From Hirudo medicinalis (Eukaryota; Annelida; Clitellata; Hirudinida; Hirudinidae), in contig MPNW01000280.1 of NCBI GenBank assembly GCA_011800805.1, positions 145,637 to 209,636 on the forward strand: a stretch of 64,000 bases of DNA, read 5' to 3'. Under the pieces are notes generated by a model that was given only the letters and a program-made list of their open reading frames with translations, searched no databases and was not told the origin of the DNA. Each line of letters begins with the position of its first letter. Position 1 is the first letter of the stretch. Shown piece after piece: positions 33,239 through 47,100 of the stretch. Position numbers and translations under genes: made by a program.

Positions 33239-36200
33239 ATGGCAGGCACAATTGCTAACAAAAGTGACAGAATTGATTACAAAGAATTGATTGATATGGA
33301 TGATCTAGCCACATCAATTTTAGTGGATCCCGTAATTGGTTTTGTTACTCACAAGATGAATCTCAGGTGAGTTACTAAGTTTTTTCTAAACTTTATCAAA
33401 TCTATTGTTTATATTTCAATTGATATATGTTATAACTCAACTGAATGTTCTGTTGTTACAACTTTTGAATCATAATAAGAACTGCATATGTTTTTGATGT
33501 GTTATTGATGTTAGAATTTTAACTTTTTGGAAAGTAAAGATTTATAGTGAGACAAGATATAGATGGAGTGAGATATTATATAGATGTTGTTTTTAAAAAC
33601 TAGAGTTTCTAGTTTTGGAAAAATGTAGGTATCAGGTAATTGGATGTATTTTATATGAATGTCATTATATTGCATTACTGATGAGAATATATTCAGATTG
33701 CATAAAGAAAACCCTATCCAAGAGGATATTTATTTGATTGAACATGTATTTTCATTTCAAATCTTTTTGTTTTTCACTAGCTACAAACCCCTGAAAGTTG
33801 ATGGGTCAAGCCTTAAGAGGATTGTTGATAGATTCAGAGATCATCAAGATTATGAACTTGCCTACCTCAATCTCATCACCATGCCATCATTAACATCGCA
33901 ATTTGTTTCAAAAACGTCTGCTCAACTCGCCACTCTTAAAGAACATGTGAGTTAAAGCTTACTAGCTGTCAAAAGTACTTATTGATTGACTGTTGGTTGT
34001 TTTATTAAATTGCTTACCTTGAAGCTGATGTAAGCAAATTTTATGTTATGATTAATGAGAATTATGTGATTAAAATGTGAAAAGCATTAACAAGCAGGAA
34101 AGACTGCAGGAAAGAATGCTAAAGCTTGCTTTTATTTATTTTCTTCCTTAAGTTGTGCTTTCCAGATACATTTTTTTTAATATTCATGTGGGCATATTTT
34201 TTTTAATTGTTGTGCAAACAAATCCATTGAGAAACTCACTTGTTAATTAATTTATGATCTGTTCTTAGTAACTATTTGTGTGTTCTTACATTTTGGCTAA
34301 ACACGTTTTGCAGTTATTCCGGTATTTACGAATTTATGACAAGAGTTCTGGCTTTCAACTGGAGCCATGTTACAGGTACAGCATGGAAGGGAAAATTGGT
34401 GGGAAAGTTTGTGTCACAAGGAAGTGGTGAGATGTTTTGACTTTGTGAACATGTTGCTCAGTGGGGAATATATTTTCTTCATGCTGTTAAAGATGCAAAC
34501 ATCTTAATCATGTTTTTATCTTATTTAGTTTGTGAAACATTCAGGCCACATATAATGTTTGAACATAACAGTGAACGATTTAAATTGGGTTGATTGATTC
34601 GGTTTTATTGAATTATATATTCTAGTTGGTTATATTTTAATTATATAATTACTGTTTTATGGGTAAAATCGAATGAATTCCTTTGCAATTTGTCGACATT
34701 AACTGAATGTAAAAATTTTGTGCCACTTGATGAAGGCTGAAAGGAGAGAAAATACCATTCTTGGTTGGGTGTCTGGCAGAGTTGACTCCTGAGGATGAGA
34801 AGGAGCTGTTGAGGCCTGGTGTTAATGATTTCAGTGTCATGTTTTCGTGTAGGAAAAACTGCGCCCAGCTCTGGCTTGGACCAGCTGCTTACATCAACCA
34901 TGACTGCAAACCCAACTGCAGAGTTGGTAACTTATCCCTTACAATTGATCATTCCATTGTATTCTGTTGATCTATTTTGTTTTCATTGTTGTAAGTCATA
35001 AGATTTGATGGAATTTTGTTTGATTTGTATTAAAAAATAAACATTGAATTTGAGATGAACTAATACTTCAATTTATGCTTGCAAATGTACAGTTTGTATC
35101 ACATGGGAGAGAACGAGCTTGTGTTCAGGTCATGAGGGACATTGATCCAGGCACAGAAATCACATGTTATTATGGCAGTGACTTCTTTGGAGAGAACAAT
35201 CATTTGTGTGAATGTTTCACTTGTGAAAGGTAGTAAAAGTACCAAAGATTAGTTATGAATTAGTGAACAATTCCTGAGACTTCAATTTATCTGTTAATTC
35301 CGCTTTACTTGTTGTAGATGTTTTACTTCCTTCATTTATAGTTTTGAAATGATTTCCACAATATAATTTTGTGCTGAACAGGCATTTAACTGGTTCATAC
35401 CTCCCCAAGAGCCCATCACATAAGGCTAACTTGATATCAAAGGGCTACCAGTTAAGGGATACCATAAATAGACTCGAGAGAGAAGATAAAAATGGAGAGA
35501 GTATAAATATGCAGCCAAACAAAGAATATGGGAGTGTTGGGATCAGGCCTATGGGTGAGGATGGAAGATTCTGGCCTTTTAACATTTCTTGCCAATCCTA
35601 GTTGAAATTGACAAGATAAGCTTTATTTTGGAAATTTTAAATGTATTTATTTTTTGTTTTTTCAGAAAATTGGGACATTAGGACAAGCAACCTAGAGAAA
35701 AATTCACATTTATTAAAAGTGGAAGAGTTGAAGAGAAGAGGCATAACAAAGTATGATGCTGAACTCATCATTGAGCAAGGTTTTGAGCTTCCTGAACCAA
35801 GCGAGATCAGACCAATAATCAAGCGAACATATGAAAGGAAGAAGCCAAAGATCAAGAAGATTCCAAGAATAAAAAGTGCTGAAGAACTCAATTCGAAATA
35901 TAGAGACAGGGAGGTGATCAAATTGGAGAGGAAAAATCTGAGGCAGAAGACAGGAAGTCTGAGGAGTGGACAAAAGAGAGTCAAAGCTGTGTGTAGAAAG
36001 TCTTATCAAGACTTTGATGCAATATTTGATGATTGTGAATCACAAGAATCTGACATGTACGGACCAATGACTCCGACCGACATCGTGCCAAACATTCGGT
36101 CGCCTCTGCACGACATCAAGAAATCATTTTTTCCCTTCGATGGCCCAATCCAAGAAGAAGAAAATGAATATTTTCATTGTGGTTCAAATGTTTCTATTGA

Positions 36201-37275
36201 TTCTGCATTTGGATTGAATGGTCATTCAGAAGACTTCAAAGCATTATCAGGTTCAAATGGATTTTTGAAAGAATTTGCAAGTGAATGTTGTGAAATGAAT
36301 GTTGTTGAAGTCGAAGGAGATAATGTGCCATCGGATGGAGCGATGCTCAACATGATTTGTGAAAGTGATTCCCATCTCTGGATGACAGAGAAATCTAAAA
36401 TGAAACTCAAACGCAAATCTGAGAACGTCTATCCTCCTCACTGCTCGCCACCTCTGTTGGAGAAACAGGATGATATGAAAGGTTTTCAGCCTGACTCATT
36501 GAAGATCTTAAACCATACCTCTAACAAAAAAATGCCCTCACTGGAAATTGAATCATTTCATGCCAAAAAGAAGCAAAAGTTGCACAACAAGAGCATCAAT
36601 GAAAAAGCAGGCCATAAAATCAAGTCTCCTAAAAGGAAACAAATGGGTTGTTTTAAGAGAAACTACAAAGTCAATGGCAGTGATGAATCTACATTCAATA
36701 GAAACTTTTTACATCCTAATTTCCATAATAAGGTTCAGACTTTAGCTGACTCATCGAAGTTATGTAGAGTCAATGGTAGTTCACCATTGCTGTTTCTGAA
36801 AGATTCAAGTCAGTCCTCAGAACATAAACGGATCATTTCAGTAAAAAGGCCCGAACAAAAGATATTAAATGGCAATTTGTTTCAAAGACTAAATTGCTTC
36901 AAATCAACTGCTGATGAAGTAGATTTTAAAATAAGGCAAACGACTAATAATCATCTCTCTAAGGTTTTGTCCATCTCAGGAAATCATCATATGGCAAATG
37001 GGAGCTCGTCAAGGAGAGAAGATTTAAAAAGTTCGATGAGTGTCATAGAACCTCTTTTGTCATGTGACTTGCAGGTTTTCTTTGAGTCCAATCATGCGAA
37101 TGATAGTGCCAAACCGGAAGAGTCTGCACCAGAACTTATGCCGAATGGTGCCAACAACAAATTGGGCATTCAAGCAACTAATGTCTTCCAAAGGCATACT
37201 AGCAATTCATCCTCAAACAAGAGAACTTTCGACCGACTTTCCATTTTTGAAACATTCGGTCTGAATGGTTCTTAA
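33239..37275 (+). CDS. KMT5B: SUV4-20-type histone H4 lysine-20 methyltransferase
   Basis: Seven exons: 33239-33366, 33781-33946, 34314-34426, 34736-34922, 35093-35229, 35382-35554 and 35666-37275, 837 residues. The family di- and tri-methylates H4K20 in nuclear heterochromatin. The N-terminal Suv4-20 region reads [20 protein letters not shown]. The SET domain has [37 protein letters not shown] and [12 protein letters not shown] (AdoMet-binding NHDC near residue 190). The post-SET zinc cysteines are in [15 protein letters not shown]. The last exon (about 535 residues) is Lys/Arg/Ser-rich and not conserved beyond its first part ([14 protein letters not shown]). The start ATG at 33239 is the first in frame after a possible 5' UTR intron acceptor. 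Vertebrates have two paralogues (5B, 5C); only one copy is in this window and I cannot say which it is closer to. Confidence 0.96.
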
Positions 37276-38470
37276 CGACGGTTTTATTTTTTGCATTTGC
37301 ATTGTATTTTTAAATGTTATTTGAAATGCAAAAGACTGTTAGTTGTATAGCTCAGTTTTTTAAGTTATTTTCCATTTAAATTGGTATGTAGTAGCAGTCA
37401 CAAAATTACTAATGAACTTGATTTTTGTGGTTAGTTTGAGAGATTGAACTATTTTGTTGTGATTTTGCTGTAAATAGAGTCCAAGATTGTGAAGCTTAGT
37501 TAAAGTCTTCAAATAACTTGACCCATAATGTTGGGTGTTGTTGATCATTATCAAAATGCCATTCAGAATTTAGAAAGAACAATTTTGGCAAAGAAATAGT
37601 AATCATTGTAAATACTCACAATGTAAATTTTAACATCACTCAAAGCATGCATTTTCATTTCTTCCATGGGATTGTTGCATGAACAAGGCGTTTAAAATAT
37701 TCTGATGTAAAATATTAAAATAATTTTAAAATATTGATGTCTTGCAAAACTTAAAAATGTCTTGACTTATTGAAATCTTTCAATGAGCAAATTGTTGGTT
37801 TTTGTTTTATTCTTGTATAAATTTGTCCCAAATAGGCTTCATTGTGTTCACTTTTATGGTTTGTTATATTTTAAAGTCGGTTTTAAGCCTAGGAATCCAC
37901 TCATCTCTGTACATCCACCCAAACTAGCAGCACACAAATTGAACTCATGGGATTACATATCGGACATATTGCAGTGGGGACCTTTTTGATAACTTTTTCA
38001 TAAAACTTTGCAAATTGATGTTCTTGATCCATCAACGACCACATCAGAAAGGCTTCTGTTGCTTGCCTTGTGTATTGGCATGTCATCCACAATTTTGTTC
38101 GACAAAACAATGACACATGGTAAAAAATCATGTTTTGGGTTTTTTATGCAAATCACTAGTTGGCTGTATTTTTTCAGGGATACCTTATAAGTAAAGTCAA
38201 TAAGTTGACAGCATTTGAGCAGACGATTTTGTTATTGGTCAAAAATTATATAAATGAACATAATACTGTTGCACCATTCAATACAGCATCAATTGCATGT
38301 GGCAAGGTCACATGCTCTTTTGTTTATAATTTCACTGTTCTTGTTTATCCTTGGGTATCGTTTGTTTATGATATACTTTTGTTGCATAATAAAATGAAGT
38401 GAAAGGAAAATGTAAATTACAGCTTGGAACAAGTCAAAAACAAGCATAGACAAGGAGACAGGGTGGATTA
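37276..38470. other. 3' flanks of two converging genes
   Basis: It should hold the 3' UTRs of the methyltransferase (+) and the Josephin protein (-). AT-rich, with several AATAAA-like signals. The short open frames on both strands have no recognisable domain. Confidence 0.5.
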
Positions 38471-39117
38471 TTATAGATTTGGCCCATTTGAAATATTTTT
38501 TAAAACCAAAAAAAGGGAAACTTCTGGTTTCCTGGTCCAATCTCCCAAAAATTTTAAGAATGCTTCACTGGAACCAATTAATTCAGGAGAGGAAAGCTTT
38601 GAGTCAAGATTGTAATAAACTTTGTCGATCTGTTTGGCACAAAACCAATGATTTTGGGGAGAGGGCAGGCTGAATGGACCAATGCTTAAGCTTGATCTGC
38701 AGTTGATTATAAACCCAAAAGTCTTTGACAAATCTATCTCCCATATACTTCTGGAAATATATAATTAAAAAAATAGATTAAAGAATCGCTATTTCATTAT
38801 ATTGATCTACATACTTTCTCTTGTCAAACCAGACCATGCTGAAGCCATGGGATTCAAGGGCTGACATTATAACATTGACATCATAGTTTCCTATTCCTAT
38901 AATACTTCTGTGCGGATTGAACCATCTCTTACGAGTAAGCCTGATGAAAATAAAAATATTTTATATTCATTTCATTAACCAAACTGTACATAGCCCACCT
39001 TTCGCACAATTCATCCAGCATAACTTTTGTGAATAGCCGCTCTTGAAACAAGTTATTCAACGAGTGTAGAGCACATAAGGATAAATGTTGTCTCTCATGG
39101 TACAACGCTTTAGACAT
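38471..39117 (-). CDS. JOSD2: Josephin-domain deubiquitinase (JOSD1/JOSD2 type)
   Basis: Three exons: 39117-38999, 38940-38815 and 38750-38471, 174 residues, essentially only a Josephin domain, as in JOSD1 and JOSD2. It is a cysteine protease that removes ubiquitin. The catalytic Gln and Cys are in YHERQHLSLCALHSLNN near the N-terminus; the His is in QNHWFCAKQIDKVYYN and the Asn in YYNLDSKL. The middle reads RWFNPHRSIIGIGNYDVNVI, the most conserved run of the family. Length is close to human JOSD2 (188), and it lacks the UIM tail of ataxin-3. The symbol is chosen on length; JOSD1-like is also possible. Confidence 0.94.
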
Positions 39118-39869
39118 CTTCGTAGTCAATTATCAATTATTAATATATATCGTTCTAAATTAATTAAATCATTTCGAGTTAAGTAGATAAGTTTCCAAAC
39201 ACTTATATTGTACTTTAGAATTCTTCTTTAAATTCGTTATAATTTTCTCATAAAATCATAAAAATGTTGAGAGTGTATCCAGAAATATTTTAGAAACAAT
39301 CAGGAACGGCAACTATCACATCTATTTGTGTACAAAGACAAAGCAAGAAAATCCCAACGATGGTTTCCCATGTATTCTAAGTTATGGTCCATGGGCCCGT
39401 ATGCATATACACTGCCCTACTGTGGAAGGAAATTTCTAAAACCCAAATCGTATTTTATTTTCTGTATTCTTTAAGTTTAGCAATGTTTGCTTCCCACAAA
39501 CGCACTCTAAATTTAGTTATGAAGTGTAAAAACTGCAGTGATTTAGAACAAGGCTTAAACTTAAAACTGAAAAGGTTAGAACTTTAAAAAACAAAAGTTG
39601 AAACTATTTCAAACCAGTTTTTAGGACTGCTAACGTGGATAATAGTAATAAATATATATTTCACCTAAAATTTAAATATACAAATAAATTTCTATAGTCA
39701 AAGTCAAAAAACGTAACCAGTGGTACACATTCATAATAATGGTAAATGCAGCTGCGAAACTGGCATATGTCACGTGAGTGTATTATGTACGTTACGTTAT
39801 TGTTATATATTGCATACTATACATTGTACAAATATATAGCTATTATTATTGTTGTTATTATTGTTGTTG

Positions 39870-39946
<77 letters not shown>

Positions 39947-39990
39947 TAGACAANATATAGTTATTATTATTTTTGTTATTATTGTTGTTG

Positions 39991-40076
<86 letters not shown>

Positions 40077-41130
40077 TAGACAACTTGGTAGTAATTTAAA
40101 GATATGTAGAAGTTGTTCTCCAATTGTAATGCACATCAAAATATTGTTTTACTCAAATATTTCAATCACAAATACAAGCAGCTAGATGATGATTTAAAGT
40201 AAATTGAAGTTCAGTGGGTGCTATAAGCATAAGGCAATATAGCATTCATTTATATATTCATATATAGCCTATATTGGCCATCCCAGACCGATTTTCTTGG
40301 GGCCGGCCTTTGAAGATATCAAGGTGAACGAAAGACACTACAACCGACCCATGCTTGTCCATCAGCTTGTTCTGAATTCTTGCGAACGCCTTTTGGTGCA
40401 ATCTTTCATAGACAATTACTTGCCCTCTAATCCTAATCACAAATCATTAAATTTCCTTCCTTATCTGGGCGGGGTGGTATATGCTTGGACTATTATGCTA
40501 ACTCACAACACTCAAGTCACAATTTCAGAAAATGAAAAAGTTTATTCCCAAATAATGCAGTTAAAATATTTATATTAAATCAAGTTCGTAATCCTGAAAC
40601 ATCATAAGTGAGCCATCTGGCCTTGACACCAGACAAGGCTTAACCTTTATCAGGCTTGCGACGAAACACTGAAGACCTAAATATGTTCTCTTAAAACGTG
40701 TTAAATGAGATTTCACATTTCGCCAGCATAAGGTACTGTATTCTAGAACTGTATCAACTTCTCTCAAGTATTTTGCAGATCAATAAAGAAAAATACAAGC
40801 GTTTTGTTCGCAGCAATACTGACACACTGTTTTAAAAACTCTAAACAAGGCAGGAATAATGGGCTGTTCATAAATGGCACCACTTTTTGATCCACCTCCC
40901 CTCCTAACATTTCCTCAAAAATATGTTGCAGCACAAACTTTAATCTCCTTCAGAATGTAATACTCATTTGTGTGAGGACTTGCACTATACTACAGGAACG
41001 TCAAAGATCACTAATGACATTTTATTGGTCAGCTGAAGCCATTTCTCAAAAAACCTGCATCAATTTAAAAGTGATGCTATAATTCCCTGCTGCAACCCTG
41101 ATGTCATGTATAAGGTTCACATAATTATTT
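39118..41130. other. Intergenic with microsatellites; no gene recognised
   Basis: Upstream of the Josephin gene and downstream of UTP25. It contains the duplicated ATT array at 39841-40081. A frame on the minus strand (40570-40767), REVDTVLEYSTLCWRNVKSH, faintly recalls the tail of a LINE RT but is not firm. Another at 40258-40440 has no motif I know. Confidence 0.45.
39841..40081. repeat. Tandemly duplicated (ATT)n array with one undetermined base
   Basis: Two adjacent units of about 120 bp each show the same order: mixed ATT/GTT, a TTGTTGTTGTTG block, a long pure ATT run, then ATATATTAGACAA. The base at 39954, at the junction, is N. Either a real segmental duplication or an assembly join across a microsatellite could give this. 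Confidence 0.9.
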
Positions 41131-44100
41131 CTAGCTGTCCACAGAGGCAAATGAAAAGCTGTCCTCATCGGAAGTGATCAAAGTGTTTGTCCTTTCATTG
41201 CCTGCAATCCTCATCAATTTCTGCACATCATATCTGCTGTACAGGACGGTGCAAGAGGTGTTGACAGGCACAATTTCCTTCTTGTAATCAACAACCATGT
41301 TGCAAAGTTCAGGATAAAACTGAGCATTGATTGGTAGGTCATAAAATATAAGATGGTGAATGCCTCTTATGAAATACCTGTGAAAATATAAAAACATTAA
41401 ATGTAAAAAACAGAAAGTGTAAAAATACGATGCACACCTGCATGTAAATAAATTACCTGTAGTAGTAATGGAACCTCTCTGTGTACAGGAGATATTTCAT
41501 TCTTCCCTCAAAGAAGAACTGCCTAGCTCTTGAGACTCTTTCCTTCTGAGTATATCTGGAGTTAGATATTGAAAGATAAAGGGTTTTGTACATATTACCC
41601 ACAATTATCGACAATTACATGTTGCAGTCCACATTGAGCATGAGTCATCATTAAAACACCCAATTAGAAATTCATCGATCACTTAATTAATTTTCACTCA
41701 CTCGCAAATCTCCTCAAATTCTAGCTCCTCCTTCTTCATGTACTTCCTAATTCGTATGAAGTCGTAATACGAGGGAATGAAGATGATGACATGCTCCTCC
41801 GATGAATTCCTGAATGCAGGAAGCACCTGATGGAATTGCAAGTGACTTTGTAAATATTAATTCATGCAAGAGTCATTATTCAACAAATGGTATTTAATAA
41901 ATGCAATGTAAACAAACCCTTTTGATGAAAAATTGGAATCTTGCTTCAGCTGCTTCTTCAATGTTTTTTGCAGTGAATCTTCTAAATGTCTGGTGGATCA
42001 TCATCATGACCATTGAGCAGAATTTATGTGATTATCAAATCAGAATTTTTCAAATCAATTGCAATAACAATTCGTCACATAACATATTACACCAAATGCC
42101 AAAATCCATCATCTCAGTTTTATTGCATCAAACATACTCAAACAATGACTAATCAAACCTGTGGCAGGCTACTGAGGATGTTGCACATGGTCGGCTTTGA
42201 AATCACGGGTGGAATAATGCACTTGCCTTTATAGTTTGAGGCTGAACAATGATATAATTAGTGATGATGTAGCAATATGTACGATGTAGTGCAAGTTTGC
42301 TCACAGGCTTGCATTCCTGCTTGCAGCAGTAATGGCAACAAGCGCAATGTGTCGCATTCAAACACGACACGTATCGCTTACATTGCTGTCTCTCAGGAAT
42401 TCAACCCCCCTGAGATATCTTGCATGTCAAATAGTACCAAATTAATAACACTAACATTTAAGACAAATTACATTAAAATATAATATAAACATCTAAATGA
42501 GAATGCACAAATAATTACCAAATTTTTGAAAAACTCCATTTATTTCAGGAGTTTGGAAGGAGCTAAAAATTAAGGTCTGCCTGTAGAGAGACTGCCTGAA
42601 ACAATGCAAAGTAAATCTTTAATAAAGAAACCTTATATTATGTTTTTCAAATGCACATCTCCAAATGATTTCTGTTGCTTTGCAATTTTAGAGACATTTG
42701 CACTCATAACAAAAGGTCACAAAATTGAATTCTTTCAAACTGTTCATAAAAATATAACATTCACTTTGCAAAAGAATCAAGTCATCTCTTACCATCCATT
42801 AATGTACCAGTCCTTAATTCTCGCAATGTCTGCTGCAAATTTACCGTCGGGTTGTTTGTTCAGATGGTTGAGAACGGTCTGAAGAGGAGGAAAGGAATGA
42901 TTTAACAGCAGTTAAGAGACAATAACATCGTAATATTTGTAAATAGTTTTGAATTAACACACAATGCTCACCACAACATTATTCCAGTTCTGCATGAGCA
43001 GCACATCTGATTGGTCGAGAATTAAGACTTCGATTGACGACAGGAACATGTGATCACCGGCCTTCTTCTTTCCTTTCCTGCAGCAATAAACAGTAAATTC
43101 AGATCAGGTAAAGTCGCTTATAAAACAAATATGTCTCATTTGGCTGCAGCAATATAATCAAAATATAAACAATCAACATAACCATAATGGTTAAACAATA
43201 AATAATAAATAAACAATAAATCAAAGGTTACAAATACAAGAAAATATATAGAGATTTTGAACACTAAAAGTTGAAAGAAAATAGAAATTTAAATTAGGTT
43301 CTTAAAAACTGACTCATCTGGTTCAACAACTTCTTTGAGACCAAGAGGTGAAGCAATGATGATGTCAGATGAATAAAACTCGTTGTACAACTTCAGTGTC
43401 TTCTTAGCGACGGAGATTCCAATCTTAAAGTTCTCATCAGTGTTGCCAACAAACGTCTGCTCAAAGTCATCTGCGAAATGTAAATTTAATGTTTTATTAT
43501 TTTATAATTATTTACTTAATTTACATTCAATTTCTAAATTAAAAATTTTAAATTTGTGGTGTTAAATTAGTAGTCCTATAATAATGTTGTGAAATTTGTG
43601 ATAATATAATGCATGAAATTATAAATCATATTGTTCCAGTGATTCTCTAATATAAGAATCATCTGCATATTTTTCTCACCTGGTTTCAAACCTCTCTTGA
43701 GCTCTTCATCAGGAGGACCAAACTCTTCCATGAAACGAATCTTTTTAGAAACCATTGTCTAAAAGAAACCATTTAAATTACAAAATTGAAGTAAATCAAT
43801 AAATCATTTAAATTAATGTAAACTAATAAAGACCATCAGTGCTTACTCCCTTACAAATGTTAATCAAATTGACTGTCATTTAGCACCATCACATTAGGAC
43901 ATATTTTAAAATGTTGATATTGCAAATAATTCTTATAATAAATGTCAACCTTTTCTGATGAATCAGCTTTTTGTAGGAGATGAATTAAAATGTTGACAAT
44001 TTTCAAAACACAACTTCTGAATGGGACTAACATCAGAACCTTTGGTCTTGCATAACCCTGGTCTTGAATATCTCTTCCAAATAAAATCATTTGATATTAT

Positions 44101-47100
44101 AAAATAAATAAAATAAGCCCACTCAATAATCACAAATGGATCAAAGCAGAATCACATCAAAGTCATCATGCAAGTATTGTTTTTTCAGTGTAATTGTAAT
44201 TTGTAATTCAATGTAATTATGTTCCAAATTAGCAGCATGGTAATTGCATAATTTTGGAGATAAAATCATCTTAAATGATTACCTATCATCATCATCATCT
44301 TTATTTTTCTTTTTCTTCTTTTTCAACTTTTCAATTTTTTCTTTAATTTTTGTGTTGTTTTTGATGACAGTATTTCTGATCCTGGAATGAATTAATTATA
44401 TATATATAACAAAATGACAAAAAGGCTTTATGTTTTAGAATCATGCAACAAGACTGAAAAATATTTCTAGATAAGAGGTTTAAACTAATACATGAGCATT
44501 ATGGATTATTGAATGAAATTAAGACATAATGATATAAATGTCATTTGTTTTCATACTTTGTGACATGGTTAAGGGCATGCAGACAATACAAGAACATGAG
44601 ATCATCTCCATTGTTGAAAGTTCTGCTTGGGAAGTACAAATCCTGAGGTAATTAATTTGTTTTAATTAAATATTTGTGCAGACGATCAGTCGTAATCCTT
44701 CCAGTCATCAACTCATTCAGAGCAACATAAAAGATTTTTAAGAGCATTACGAGTTAACATCGTCCGAATGTCAAGAGAATGGTCTCAAACAACAAACAAA
44801 AGTAACTGACGGTGTAACTGTTGACGATGGGGAACAGACTTTCCTGTACCTCGGACATGCCACCTGAAAATGAACAAGTAACAAAAAGTTACTCCAACAA
44901 CTAAACTAACAAATGTTCTTAACGATAACGTAATAAGTACGAATAATTATCTTGTCTAATTAACTGGTCGCACTACTGCTTCCAAAGCAGACAAAATCTA
45001 GAGGATAAGCAACCAGTGATAACAGTACCAAGCAAAGTTAAGATTTGAATTGAAATATTGCCACACATTTCCAAATATTGAACTACAATGAAAGCAAATT
45101 AGTAAAATTCCAGAAAACAAAACTCAAAAATACTTGATTTTGATGGTGAAAATGAAGGAAAATTTCCAGGAAGTGTTTTAAATTGATTGATGATGTGGTT
45201 TTTAACCTGAAATTTTATGGTTGTAATGTTGAAAATGAAAGTAAAAATAATTATCTTATAAATAAAAAAGATTAAGAATTGAAAGTAGAAATGCTCAAAC
45301 TTACACATGACTTCCTAAGGTCAACATCTTCAAAGTGAAATGATGGAGCAGCCAAGGAGGGTGGATACCTTACTGTTGCCTCCCCAAACAGGGGAACCTA
45401 GAATAACAATGCCAATATTCACTTTGTGTGACTGTATCAAAGAATAAATGTTTTACCTGCTATATTATACTATGAATGTATAAAATATTATTGCCTGTTA
45501 TATTATATTTTGAATGTTTTAAATTATTAATCACCTGAATTTTTTCCATACTCCACTTGAAAGGCTTGATGAGAGAAGCAGCCACTTTGACATCCAAAGT
45601 GTGACCAAAATGCTCCTTGTAAGCATCTACATCACCAATATTTTTTTGTATTTAGTCGATCTTTTTTTGGTATTAATATTGTTATTCATTTGTTATTGTT
45701 ATTATTCATCGTTATTTTATTTATTTATCCGGTCGAAGGGTTAATAGCCACTAATACGACCAGCCTCAGCAAAAATGAAAGACAACAAAAAAATGACAGT
45801 CAACGCCTGTCTTTTTTGAGTGCCTTATGTATCTGAATGGGATGTGAAGGCACTTTTTTAATTGACCATTTATATAGCACCCCTATCCGAGGGCGCTCCC
45901 TGGAGGTGCGGGCTGGGTTGCGAACACGACACATTACGACTGTTGCTATTATGACCATATGTAGGAACTCAACCCATTTGGCCAGCCTGCATGCCAATAT
46001 TTATTACAAATAAAATAAATATTTGTCACCAGGCCAAATGCTTTCATAAGATATTTTTCAACAGTGTATCTTACCAAAACATTTCAGAGAATGGAATGCA
46101 GGAAATAAAAATAGACATCATTGCAGTAGATGCAAAGTTGAGAGAACTAAACAGGAATAAATATGTATAACAGGATACAAGGATTTGCACCAGGACTGCA
46201 TGCCCTGTGATAATATTCTGCTTAGATGAAAGGATAAGAGGGCATGACATCAAATTATCAACTACATTGGCCCATAGGGATTGTAGAAAATTTTTTTCAG
46301 TAAATGTATACTAATTAGTATACTAATACTAATACTACTACTAATAATAATAATAAACATATATTTACACTGATGCATTATAATTTATTCCACCCCTGAT
46401 GCTAGCACTTACAGTTCTTTATAAATGAACGTATTTTTATTATTGCAATAATGCTTGCATTACTCACCTGTTGCAACAACAACTTGATCATCTTCAGATT
46501 CAACACCTTCTTCTTCATCATCATCATCATCATCATCATCATCTTCTTCTTCCTCTTCATCTCTTTTAGATATGTTTGCTTCATCCATGTTATCATCATT
46601 CTGATCCTCAATGTCATCTTCCTCATATTCCTCCTCCTCTTCATTACCATCATCATCACCATAAGCTATTCAAAAAATGTAGTAAAGAAAATAGTTCATT
46701 CAGAAACTCATGAAATCCAAACTTATTTGAGCTTCTTAATAACTAACAGAACTAAACATCAGATTGCCAAAAAATCTATCAATAACTTTCATACAAACTT
46801 TCATCTACCACGTTTCTCTTCACTCCAAACATGTTGATAAACTCCTTGTAAGGATTACCAGCCTCTTCTTTGTCCTCATCATCCATTTTCCTTAGAACTC
46901 CTTCATCTGTGATTTTCTAAAAAAAATGTTAAGCAGCTTTATCCTATACAAGACTTTTATAATAATTTTACTGCACAAATATAAATCTATTCAGTAATAT
47001 TATTGAAATTGCAATTTAATTAATCGCTCTGTTGGATAATGCAATTAAATCTCTAAAATTGTTTAGACAATAAATTATTTAACATTGTACAATAAGCTGT

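Noticed and set aside
37901..38190. Short frames in the 3' flank between the methyltransferase and the Josephin gene
   Set aside because: No family motif and no splice linkage; likely UTR or intergenic.
39746..40185. Long poly-Ile, poly-Leu and poly-Asn frames
   Set aside because: They are translations of the ATT microsatellite.
40258..40767. Minus-strand frames that might be LINE fragments
   Set aside because: Only vague resemblance to RT tails; no ordered motifs as in the three accepted LINE relics.
46402..46662. Methionine/lysine-rich frame near 46.5 kb
   Set aside because: It is a wrong-frame reading of the acidic UTP25 exon, which continues the true protein in another frame.
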